DNA of 64,000 nucleotides, from contig NZ_JACDUR010000007.1 in NCBI RefSeq assembly GCF_013761175.1, positions 356,915-420,914 on the forward strand, written 5' to 3'. A program made the translations under genes and the position numbers. This stretch comes from Nonomuraea soli. GTDB taxonomy: Bacteria > Actinomycetota > Actinomycetes > Streptosporangiales > Streptosporangiaceae. Each line of letters starts with the position of its first letter. The first letter of the stretch is position 1. The notes below the pieces were generated by a model, which saw only the letters and a program-made list of their open reading frames with translations, searched no databases and was not told the DNA's origin. Shown piece after piece: positions 26,169 through 33,200 of this stretch.

Positions 26169-26543
26169 TCAGGCGGGTGGGGCGAAGTCCTCGGGGCCGT
26201 AGAGGCGCAGTACGTCGGCCTCGCCCTCCCAGCCCGGCCACAGGTCGAGGTGGATGCGGATGAAACGGGAGCCCCACTCCACCGCTTCCTCCTTCGTCTT
26301 GACCTGGTACAGCGCGTAGCTGATCAGTTCCTTGGCCTCCGCGAAGGGGCCGTCGGTGACCGCGAGGCGGCCGCCGGTGGCCACGATCCTGGCTCCCTGG
26401 GAGCTGGGGGCGAGGCCGCTGTTGTCGAGGAGGACGCCCGCCTCGGTGGCCTCCTGACCGAGCTTGAAGATGGCGTCCATGAGCTCCGCGGGCGGCGGGC
26501 CGTCGGGCTGGGACAGGACCTTGAGGGTGATCAGGTAACGCAT
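26169..26543 (-). CDS. DGPF/YCII-related domain protein (ECF42 partner)
   Basis: 124 residues from ATG 26543 with GAAGGAG 6 nt upstream. Dimeric alpha/beta barrel fold: MRYLITLKVLSQ, LDNSGLAPSSQGARI, the namesake VTDGPFAEAKELI and a last EWGSRFIRIHLDLWPG. The family is found beside ECF42 sigma genes and is thought to act in the same regulatory circuit; a catalytic role is not established. Normally the two genes are adjacent, whereas here a repeat-filled gap of 530 bp separates them. A heptanucleotide array lies directly before its ribosome site. Confidence 0.9.
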   Translation of the reverse strand: MRYLITLKVLSQPDGPPPAELMDAIFKLGQEATEAGVLLDNSGLAPSSQGARIVATGGRLAVTDGPFAEAKELISYALYQVKTKEEAVEWGSRFIRIHLDLWPGWEGEADVLRLYGPEDFAPPA

Positions 26544-26556
26544 GGCGGGCTCCTTC

Positions 26557-26640
26557 GGTGAGCGGTGAGCGGTGAGCGGTGAGCGGTGAGCGGTGAGCGG
26601 TGAGCGGTGAGCGGTGAGCGGTGAGCGGTGAGCGGTGGGT
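26557..26640. repeat. Heptanucleotide tandem repeat GGTGAGC, 11 perfect copies
   Basis: Eleven exact GGTGAGC units cover 26557-26633, a twelfth is degenerate (GGTGGGT), and diverged copies continue to about 26670. On the coding strand the array lies 14 nt upstream of the DGPF start codon, between it and the stop of the DUF998 gene. Perfect short repeats like this are prone to slippage. Confidence 0.9.
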
Positions 26641-26673
26641 GGTGGGTGGTGAGCAGTGGGCGGTGGGGCGGGA

Positions 26674-27681
26674 TCAGGCGTTGCGCGAGAGCTTGATGGA
26701 CAGTAGCGACATCCAGCACCAGACGGCGATGATCGCGGCGACGAAGATCAGGTTCGCCCAGGCGATGGCTCCGCCGGTGGCGATGCCGAGGAAGGCGCCG
26801 AGGAAGAGGGTGCCGGTGATGCGGGTGTAGATGGCCCAGCCGCGCTCGCCGGAGCGGGTGAAGCGGGAGGCGAGGACGTAGCAGGCGGCGACGAGGCACA
26901 GGAAGCCGACGCCGCCGACGGCCATGTGCATGGTGCCGGCGAGGGTGATGGCGCCGGGGCCTTCCGGGGTGCCGGTGGGGAAGCCCATGGCGGGGTCGGC
27001 GGGGAAGGCGGCGGCGCCGAGCATGCTGGCGCCGAAGGCGGCGATGAGGCGAGGGGCCCAGCGGGAGCCGCGGCTGGGGGAGTGGCTATTGGCGGCGTGG
27101 CCGGAGCCGCGGCTGGAGTCACGGCCGCGGCCGGAGGCGGGCGTGGAGGGTACGGGGGTGGGCGTGGGGGCGGGAGCCGAGGTGGGGATGGGGAGAGGGG
27201 TGAGGGTACGGCGGAGGCCGATGGCGAAGGCGATGGTGGCCAGGGCGGTGAGGATGAAGTTGGTGGTCTGGATCCAGCCCAGGTCGCCGTTGGCGAGGAA
27301 GCTCCAGGGGTGGCGTGAGAGGTCGAAGCCTTCGCGGGTGAGGGCCTGGGACAGGGCGACGGTGACGTAGAAGGGGCCGGCGAGGGCGCCCAGGCGGAGG
27401 AGCTGGAGGGTGCGCCCCGTCTGGCGGGTGGCGCGGAAGGAGCCGTGTGTGGAGGCGGGGGTAGGGATGCGGTGCCCGGGGGTTGGGGTGCCGTGCCCGG
27501 GGGTGGGGGCGCCCTGTGCGGAGGTGAGGGGGGCCTTCTCGGGGGTGAGGGTGCCGTGTGTGGAGGCGCTGTGAGCGGCGGCGGGGGTGGGGGCGTCATG
27601 CGCGGGGGTGGGGGTGGGGGTGCTGGGTGCGGGAGTGGAGGTGCTGGGTGCGGGAGTGGAGGTGGTGGTGCGGAGGGCCAT
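26674..27681 (-). CDS. DUF998-type integral membrane protein with Thr/Pro-rich N-terminus
   Basis: 335 residues from ATG 27681. The core is a six-helix DUF998-like protein (GALAGPFYVTVALSQALTREGFDLSRHPWS in pieces, WIQTTNFILTALATI, PADPAMGFPTGTPEGP, MHMAVGGVGF). The core is split by low-complexity insertions: an N-terminal ~90 residues of Ser/Thr/Pro/Ala repeats (TPAPSTSTPAPSTPTP) and a 45-residue Pro/Ser/Arg loop after helix 2. Both are absent from typical 210-residue relatives. Lies upstream of the DGPF and ECF42 genes on the same strand, probably one operon. Function unknown. Confidence 0.72.
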   Translation of the reverse strand: MALRTTTSTPAPSTSTPAPSTPTPTPAHDAPTPAAAHSASTHGTLTPEKAPLTSAQGAPTPGHGTPTPGHRIPTPASTHGSFRATRQTGRTLQLLRLGALAGPFYVTVALSQALTREGFDLSRHPWSFLANGDLGWIQTTNFILTALATIAFAIGLRRTLTPLPIPTSAPAPTPTPVPSTPASGRGRDSSRGSGHAANSHSPSRGSRWAPRLIAAFGASMLGAAAFPADPAMGFPTGTPEGPGAITLAGTMHMAVGGVGFLCLVAACYVLASRFTRSGERGWAIYTRITGTLFLGAFLGIATGGAIAWANLIFVAAIIAVWCWMSLLSIKLSRNA

Positions 27682-27778
27682 GGTGGTCGTCCTTGCGTTC
27701 GCCGGGACCGGCGTTTCCGGCCCTCTGCCTACGCGGCGAACGGACGGCCCTCGTTTCGACAACGCACCCAGATTTTTC

Positions 27779-28549
27779 TCAAGATTTTTTCGAAGCCGCA
27801 AAAGCCGAGGTCAGCCCTCTGACGAGAGGCACCAGCAGCTCCTGGTCGGCCGCCGAGGACGGCTCGTACTCGGTGATGGCCATCCCCACCACCTCGGCGA
27901 CCGACGCGATGGCCGCCACGGCGTCGAGGAGCTCGCCGGGCTGGAGGCCGCCGGGCGCCGGAGTGCCCACGGAGGAGAACACGCCGGGGTCGAGGACGTC
28001 GAGGTCGATGTGGATGTACGCGACGTCGCCCGGAGCGAGCGCGGACTCCAGCCCGGAGGTGTCTCGCAGGTGGGTAATGCCCGACGAGGCGACGTACGCC
28101 TGTTCGCCCGGGTCCAGGTCGCGGACGCCGGCCAGGACGATCCGCTCCGGGTCCAGGAGGGTGTCGGGCACCAGGGAGGCGGGTCCGGTGCCGGTCAGGG
28201 TGCGCAGGACCATGCCGTGGAAGGCCCCGGAGGGTGACGACTCGGGCGTGTTGAGGTCGCCGTGCGCGTCGAACCAGAACACCTTGAGCCGCGCGCCGTA
28301 CTGGGAGACGGCTCGCGCGACGGGGACGAGGTCGACCGAGCAGTCGCCGCCGACCGTCAGCACCGGTCCTGGCGGCAGCATGGAGCGTACGGAGGCGGCG
28401 ATCCCGTCGACCGACGACTCCTCGTCGACCGGCACCCGCAGGCGCGTGCCGTACGGGACCATGCCGGCCAGCAGGGCGGCGCCCTCGGCGAGGCGACGGG
28501 CGGTCGGTGCGCCCGAGCCCTGCCACTGCGGCACTTCGAGAACGTGCAT
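27779..28549 (-). CDS. Arginase/agmatinase-fold family protein
   Basis: 256 residues from ATG 28549 (MHVLEVPQWQGSG); a longer frame to 28663 would overlap ispE. Ureohydrolase fold with GGDCSVD, WFDAHGDLNTPESSPSG, FHGM and IHIDLDVLDP. Canonical enzymes have GGDHS and SxDxDxxDP, so the first Mn ligand His is Cys and the Ser before the DxDxxDP block is His. Several actinobacterial members share GGDCS, so this is a subfamily trait and not decay, but substrate or metal use may differ. Divergent from ispE. Confidence 0.82.
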   Translation of the reverse strand: MHVLEVPQWQGSGAPTARRLAEGAALLAGMVPYGTRLRVPVDEESSVDGIAASVRSMLPPGPVLTVGGDCSVDLVPVARAVSQYGARLKVFWFDAHGDLNTPESSPSGAFHGMVLRTLTGTGPASLVPDTLLDPERIVLAGVRDLDPGEQAYVASSGITHLRDTSGLESALAPGDVAYIHIDLDVLDPGVFSSVGTPAPGGLQPGELLDAVAAIASVAEVVGMAITEYEPSSAADQELLVPLVRGLTSAFAASKKS

Positions 28550-28631
28550 ATCGCGGTCCGCCAATCCTGTGAACCGCTCACCGATAGCATCGGGAGCCTT
28601 GAAAACCACTGGGGATGAGAGTAGAAGCGCG

Positions 28632-29534
28632 ATGAGTTCGGTGACCGTCCGGGTGCCCGCCAAGGTGAATGTCCAGCTGTCGGTCGGCCCGCTGCGTGAC
28701 GACGGTTACCACGACCTGGTCAACGTCTTCCACGCGGTGTCGATCTTCGACGAGGTGGTCGCCAGGGAGTCCGAGCTGGTGACCGTGCGGGTGGAGGGCG
28801 AGCACGCCGACCAGGTGCCACTCGACGATGGCAATCTGGCCATCCAGGCGGCTCGGGCGCTGGCCAAGCACGCGGGCCGTACGTACGGCGTGGAGTTGAT
28901 CATCCGCAAGGCGATCCCGGTGGCGGGCGGCATGGCGGGGGGCAGCGCCGACGCGGCGGGCGCCCTGGTGGCGTGCAACGAGTTGTGGGGGCTCGGGCTG
29001 CCGCGCGAGGACCTGATGGAGATCGCCGCCGATCTGGGCAGCGACGTGCCGTTCTCGCTGCTGGGCGGCACGGCGGTGGGCACAGGGCGGGGCGAGCAGC
29101 TGACCGGGGTGCCGACCGGGGGCGATTTCCACTGGGTGTTCGCGGTGGCCGACGGCGGGCTGTCGACGGCGACGGTCTACGGCCAGTGCGACAGGTTGCG
29201 CGAGGCGACCGGGGAGCAGGTCGCCTGGCCGCGGGTGAACGACGGGCTGCTGGCGGCGCTGGCGGCGGGCGACGCCGAGCGGCTGGGCACCGAACTGGTC
29301 AACGATCTGCAGCCCGCGGCGGTGATGTTGCGGCGGTCGCTGACCAGGACCCTGGAGGCGGGACGCGAGCTCGGCGCGCTGGGGGCGATCGTGTCGGGGT
29401 CGGGCCCGACCTGCGCGTTCCTGGCACGCGACGCGGACCACGCGCGGGAGCTGGCGGCGGCGCTGAGCGGTGCCGGGGTGTGCAGGCTCGCGGTGGCCGC
29501 CCACGGGGAGGTGCCCGGCGCGGAGATCGTGTGA
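28632..29534 (+). CDS. ispE: 4-diphosphocytidyl-2-C-methyl-D-erythritol kinase
   Basis: 300 residues from ATG 28632. GHMP kinase with PAKVNVQLSVGPLRDDGYHDL (in family position), the ATP loop PVAGGMAGGSADAAGAL and the C-terminal VSGSGPTCAFLA. It phosphorylates CDP-ME in the MEP pathway of isoprenoid synthesis, which feeds the polyprenyl carriers used by the glycosyltransferases in this window. It usually follows rsmA directly; here 8.8 kb intervene. The ABC-F gene follows after 132 bp of 17-bp repeats. Confidence 0.95.
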   Translation: MSSVTVRVPAKVNVQLSVGPLRDDGYHDLVNVFHAVSIFDEVVARESELVTVRVEGEHADQVPLDDGNLAIQAARALAKHAGRTYGVELIIRKAIPVAGGMAGGSADAAGALVACNELWGLGLPREDLMEIAADLGSDVPFSLLGGTAVGTGRGEQLTGVPTGGDFHWVFAVADGGLSTATVYGQCDRLREATGEQVAWPRVNDGLLAALAAGDAERLGTELVNDLQPAAVMLRRSLTRTLEAGRELGALGAIVSGSGPTCAFLARDADHARELAAALSGAGVCRLAVAAHGEVPGAEIV

Positions 29535-29540
29535 TCGGCC

Positions 29541-29643
29541 GTACGGCACAGGCGGGCGTACGGCACAGGCGGACGTACGGGCACAGGCGGACGTACGGCA
29601 CAAGCGGCCGTACGGCACAGGCGGTGGTACGGCACAAGCGGAC
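29541..29643. repeat. 17-bp tandem repeat between ispE and the ABC-F gene, 6 copies
   Basis: Units of GTACGGCACAGGCGGAC with small changes at 29541, 29558, 29575 (18 bp), 29593, 29610 and 29627. The A/G alternation CACAGG/CACAAG differs between copies. A possible leaderless -10 (TACGCT, 29651-29656) follows, upstream of the ABC-F ATG. Confidence 0.85.
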
Positions 29644-29666
29644 GGCGCGGATACGCTAGTGCTGCG

Positions 29667-31463
29667 ATGAATCTGGTCAATCTCGAATCGGTCTCCCAGG
29701 CCTTCGGCCCCAAGCCCTTGCTCAGCGACGTCTCCCTCGGCATCGAGGCAGGCGATCGCATCGGCGTCGTGGGCCGCAACGGCGGAGGCAAGTCCACGCT
29801 CATCTCGGTCATCGCGGGCACGCTCAAGCCCGACAGCGGCCGGGTCACGCACACCCGCGGCGTCCGGATCGGCCTGCTCGCCCAGCGCGACGACTTCGAC
29901 CCGGCGAAAGCCGTACGAGAGATCGTCCTCGGCGACAAGGCCGAGCACGAGTGGGCCGGAGACCAGCAGATCAGGGAGATCCTCGCGAACCTGATCGGCG
30001 ACCTCGACCTCGAATCCAAGGCGGCCGAGCTGTCGGGTGGGGAGCGGCGCCGCACAGCGCTGGCCAAGCTCCTCATCGAGGACCACGAGCTGATCATGCT
30101 CGACGAGCCGACGAACCATCTCGACATCGAGGCGATCGCGTGGCTGGCGCGGCATCTGTCGGCGCGCAAGAGCGCGCTGCTGGTCGTCACGCACGACCGG
30201 TGGTTCCTCGACGCGGTCTCGACGCGGACGTGGGAGGTCGTCGACGGCCGCGTCGAGCGGTACGAAGGCGGTTATGCCGCGTTCGTCCTGGCCAAGGCCG
30301 AGCGGGCGCGCATCGCGCAGGCGGCCGAGGAGCGGCGGCAGAACCTGATGCGCAAGGAGATCGCGTGGCTGCGGCGCGGCCCGCCCGCCCGCACCTCCAA
30401 GCCCAAGTTCCGCATCGAGGCCGCGCAGGCGCTGATCGCCGACGAGCCGCCGGCGCGTGACACGGTCGAGCTGCTGAAGTTCGCCTCGGCGCGGCTGGGC
30501 AGGACCGTCTACGACCTCGAAGATCTCACGCTGCACGCGGGAGGCCCCGGTGAGGGTCCGCTGGTGCTCGACCGTTCGACCTGGCAGTTCGGCCCCGGCG
30601 ACCGCATCGGGCTGATCGGCGTCAACGGCTCGGGCAAGTCGAGCGTGCTGCGGCTGCTGGCCGAGCAGGTCAGGCCCGACTCGGGCCGGCTGGTCAAGGG
30701 CAAGACGGTACGGCTGGCGTACCTGTCGCAGGAGCTCGCCGAGCTCGACCCGAAGCGGCGCGTGCTGGAGACCGTCGAGGAGATCCGCAAGTACATCCAG
30801 GTCGGCAAGAAGGAGTGGAGCGCCTCCCAGCTGCTGGAGCGGCTCGGCTTCAAGGGCGAGGCGCAGTGGAAGGTCGTCGGCGAGCTGTCCGGCGGCGAGC
30901 GGCGGCGGCTGCAGCTCCTGCGGCTGATCATGGACGAGCCGAACGTCCTGCTGCTCGACGAGCCGACCAACGACCTCGACATCGAGACGCTCAACGAGCT
31001 CGAAGACCTGCTCGACGGCTGGCCCGGCACGCTGGTGCTGGTCTCGCACGACCGCTACTTCCTGGAGCGCGTCACCGACCGGTGCGTCGCGCTGCTCGGC
31101 GACGGGCGGCTGTCGATGCTGCCCGGCGGCGTCGACGAGTACCTGGAGCGGCGGGCGTCTGGCGGCGCGGTGACCGCGCGGGTGTCGTCGGCGGTGAAGG
31201 CTCCGGTCGAGGCGCCTGTTCCGGTGGCTGACCCGGGGAAGTCGGCCAAGGAGGAGCGGGAGCTGCGCAAGGAGCTCAACCGGCTGGAGCGCCAGCTCGA
31301 CAAGCTGGGGCAGCAGGAGGCGAAGCTTCACGCGGCCATGGCCGACGCCGCGAGCGATTTCGGGCGGCTCGGCGAGCTCGACGCCCAGCTGCGTGAGGTG
31401 CTGGGCCAGAAGGACTCGGTCGAGGGGGAGTGGCTGGAGGTCGCCGAGCGCCTCGGTGAGTAA
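29667..31463 (+). CDS. ABC-F family ribosome-associated ATPase
   Basis: 598 residues with two ABC domains and no membrane segments. Domain 1: GRNGGGKST, LSGGERRRTALA, MLDEPTNHLD, VTHDRWF. Domain 2: GVNGSGKSS, LSGGERRRLQLL, LLDEPTNDLD, VSHDRYF. The linker holds an Arg-rich helix (RRGPPARTSKPKFRIEAAQ in family position), and a C-terminal coiled coil (ELRKELNRLERQLDKLGQQ) is like Uup/EttA relatives. ABC-F proteins act at the ribosomal E site, either in general translation or as antibiotic protection factors. The conserved position after ispE argues for a housekeeping role. Confidence 0.92.
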   Translation: MNLVNLESVSQAFGPKPLLSDVSLGIEAGDRIGVVGRNGGGKSTLISVIAGTLKPDSGRVTHTRGVRIGLLAQRDDFDPAKAVREIVLGDKAEHEWAGDQQIREILANLIGDLDLESKAAELSGGERRRTALAKLLIEDHELIMLDEPTNHLDIEAIAWLARHLSARKSALLVVTHDRWFLDAVSTRTWEVVDGRVERYEGGYAAFVLAKAERARIAQAAEERRQNLMRKEIAWLRRGPPARTSKPKFRIEAAQALIADEPPARDTVELLKFASARLGRTVYDLEDLTLHAGGPGEGPLVLDRSTWQFGPGDRIGLIGVNGSGKSSVLRLLAEQVRPDSGRLVKGKTVRLAYLSQELAELDPKRRVLETVEEIRKYIQVGKKEWSASQLLERLGFKGEAQWKVVGELSGGERRRLQLLRLIMDEPNVLLLDEPTNDLDIETLNELEDLLDGWPGTLVLVSHDRYFLERVTDRCVALLGDGRLSMLPGGVDEYLERRASGGAVTARVSSAVKAPVEAPVPVADPGKSAKEERELRKELNRLERQLDKLGQQEAKLHAAMADAASDFGRLGELDAQLREVLGQKDSVEGEWLEVAERLGE

Positions 31464-31489
31464 TCGGGGTGCAGCGAAGCTCGAAGGGC

Positions 31490-31981
31490 TCAGCTGTCGA
31501 AAGGCGCCAGCAGGGTGCGCAGGAGGCCGGCGAGTGCGCGCTGGTCGTCGGCGCCCAGCCCGGCCAGCAGGTCGTGTTCGCGCCTGAGCAGGCCGGCGAA
31601 GGCCGCGTCGACCCGGTCGAGCCCCTCGGAGGTGAGGGAGACGAGCACGCCGCGCCGGTCCTCGGGGTCGGGGCGGCGGCGCACCAGCCCGGCTTGCGCG
31701 AGGCGGTCGATGCGGTTGGTCATGGTGCCGGAGGTGACCAGCGTCGCCCGCAGCAGCGCGCCGGGTGACAACTCGTACGGCTTGCCCGCGCGGCGCAGCG
31801 CGGTGAGCACGTCGAACTCCCACGGCTCGAGGGCGTGCTCGGCGAAGGCGGCCCGGCGGGCGCGGTCGAGGTGCTTGGCCAGCCGCGAGACGCGGCTGAG
31901 CACCTGGAGCGGCTCGACGTCCAGATCGGGGCGTTCCTGTCGCCAGGCGGCGACCAGCCGATCGACCTCATCGGTGTTCAT
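31490..31981 (-). CDS. tamR: MarR family regulator, TamR-like
   Basis: 163 residues. Winged-helix MarR protein: FAEHALEPWEFDVLTALRR, SPGALLRATLVTSGTMTNRIDRLAQAGLVRR and DPEDRRGVLVSLTSEG. An N-terminal helix extension (MNTDEVDRLVAAWRQERPD) is typical of the PecS/UrtR branch to which Streptomyces TamR belongs. It is divergent from a trans-aconitate methyltransferase gene, with a symmetrical operator between them. TamR-type repressors respond to citrate/aconitate-type ligands. Confidence 0.85.
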   Translation of the reverse strand: MNTDEVDRLVAAWRQERPDLDVEPLQVLSRVSRLAKHLDRARRAAFAEHALEPWEFDVLTALRRAGKPYELSPGALLRATLVTSGTMTNRIDRLAQAGLVRRRPDPEDRRGVLVSLTSEGLDRVDAAFAGLLRREHDLLAGLGADDQRALAGLLRTLLAPFDS

Positions 31982-31997
31982 GGGAGAAGTCTACTGT

Positions 31998-32044
31998 CTT
32001 GACATCGAGATATCTCTCTCGATATCAATTATCTTCATGTCAAG
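31998..32044. promoter_or_regulatory. TamR-type operator and divergent promoters
   Basis: Arms CTTGACAT (31998-32005) and ATGTCAAG (32037-32044) are perfect inverted repeats, each extended by an imperfect GAGATA/TATCTT block. The centre contains GAGATATCTC, a 10-bp palindrome. TTGACA within the left arm can be the -35 of tam with TATCAA (32023-32028) as -10, and TTGACA on the other strand in the right arm can serve tamR. The tam ATG (32037) lies inside the right arm. Confidence 0.75.
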
Positions 32045-32804
32045 AGATATCTGGGACCCGTCGGCATACGCACGGTACACCGACGAACGATCACGCCCGT
32101 TCTTCGAGCTCACCGCGAGGATCGGGGCGCAGGGCCCGGCGACGGTGGTGGACGCGGGCTGCGGCAGCGGTGAGCTGACCGCCGCCCTCAAGCGGCGCTG
32201 GCCGGAAGCGGACGTGCGCGGTTTCGACTCCTCGCAGAAGATGATCGACCAGGCGCGCGAGCACCACGGCGTGAGATTCGACGTCGCCGACGCCGCGACC
32301 TGGACCCCCGACGGGCCCGTCGACGTGCTGGTCTCCAACGCGCTGCTGCAGTGGGTGCCCACCCACCGCGAGGTCCTGACGCGCTGGGCCGACGCCCTCG
32401 CGCCGGAAGGCTGGCTGGCCTTCCAGGTGCCGGGCAACTTCGACGCGCCCAGCCACGTGATCATCCGGGAGCTCTGCCAGGGCCCCGAATGGCGGGACAA
32501 GGTGGGAGACGTGCCCCGGGCCAGGCCCGTCGACGAGCCCGAGGGCTACCTCGACCTGCTGGCCGGCCGGTTCAAGCTGATCGACGCGTGGGAGACCGCC
32601 TACGTGCATCTGCTGCAGGGCGAGGACGCCGTGCTCAGGTGGACCTCCGGCACCGCCCTCCGCCCGGTCTTCGACCGCCTGGACCAGGAGGAGCGCGAGC
32701 GCTTCACCGCCCAGCTGGCCGTACGGCTCGGCGAGGCCTACCCGCGCCGGCCCTACGGCACGGCGTTCCCGTTCAGAAGGATCTTCGTCGTGGGGCAGAA
32801 ATGA
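32037..32804 (+). CDS. tam: Trans-aconitate 2-methyltransferase
   Basis: 255 residues from ATG 32037 (MSRDIWDPSAYARYTDERSRPF in family form), probably leaderless. Class I SAM methyltransferase: VVDAGCGSGELTAAL, FDSSQKMI, DVLVSNALLQWVPTH, and the WETAYVHLLQGEDAVLRWTSGTALRP core specific to Tam. It methylates trans-aconitate, the inhibitory spontaneous isomer of cis-aconitate, relieving aconitase. Its stop overlaps the next start as ATGA. Regulated with tamR by the shared operator. Confidence 0.92.
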   Translation: MSRDIWDPSAYARYTDERSRPFFELTARIGAQGPATVVDAGCGSGELTAALKRRWPEADVRGFDSSQKMIDQAREHHGVRFDVADAATWTPDGPVDVLVSNALLQWVPTHREVLTRWADALAPEGWLAFQVPGNFDAPSHVIIRELCQGPEWRDKVGDVPRARPVDEPEGYLDLLAGRFKLIDAWETAYVHLLQGEDAVLRWTSGTALRPVFDRLDQEERERFTAQLAVRLGEAYPRRPYGTAFPFRRIFVVGQK

Positions 32805-33148
32805 TCACAGCGATCCACCACGTCCAGCTAGCCGCGCCCAAGGGCAGCGAGCCGCGGCTCAAGGAGTTCTACGAGGGCGTGCTCGGCCTCAAGGAGGTGC
32901 CCAAGCCGCCGGAACTGGCCAAGCGCGGCGGCGCGTGGTTCAGGGGGCCGGGGGTCGAGGTGCACCTGGGCATCGAGGACGATTTCCGTCCTGCGGCCAA
33001 GGCCCATCCGGGCTTCCTCGTCGACAATCTCGACGAACTCGCGAAAATGCTTCCCGAGGCCATACCAGACAACCTTTTCCCCGGATATCGGCGAATTTAT
33101 GTGAAAGATCCGGTGGGCAACAGGATCGAGCTCCTTCAGGCCGTGTGA
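32801..33148 (+). CDS. Glyoxalase/bleomycin-resistance (VOC) fold protein
   Basis: 115 residues, translationally coupled to tam (ATGA). Single VOC module: HHVQLAAPKGSEPRLKEFY (in family position), GGAWFRGPGVEVHLGIE, HPGFLVDNLDELAKML and a terminal YVKDPVGNRIELLQ. His at the start of strand 1, His in VHLG and Glu at ELLQ fit metal binding. The substrate is unknown; the partnership with tam is the only clue to its role. Confidence 0.85.
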   Translation: MITAIHHVQLAAPKGSEPRLKEFYEGVLGLKEVPKPPELAKRGGAWFRGPGVEVHLGIEDDFRPAAKAHPGFLVDNLDELAKMLPEAIPDNLFPGYRRIYVKDPVGNRIELLQAV

Positions 33149-33200
33149 TGTTCACCTTGCGATGGCATCATGGTCCGAAATCGGCCATCTAGGGGGTCTA

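Noticed and set aside
26531..26899. Minus-strand frame encoding a PLTAHRS repeat peptide.
   Set aside because: It is a reading of the heptanucleotide array in another frame and overlaps the DUF998 gene.
28578..31823. 1081-codon minus-strand frame.
   Set aside because: It is antisense to ispE and the ABC-F gene, is rich in Arg/Gln/His/Leu strings, and shows no domain.
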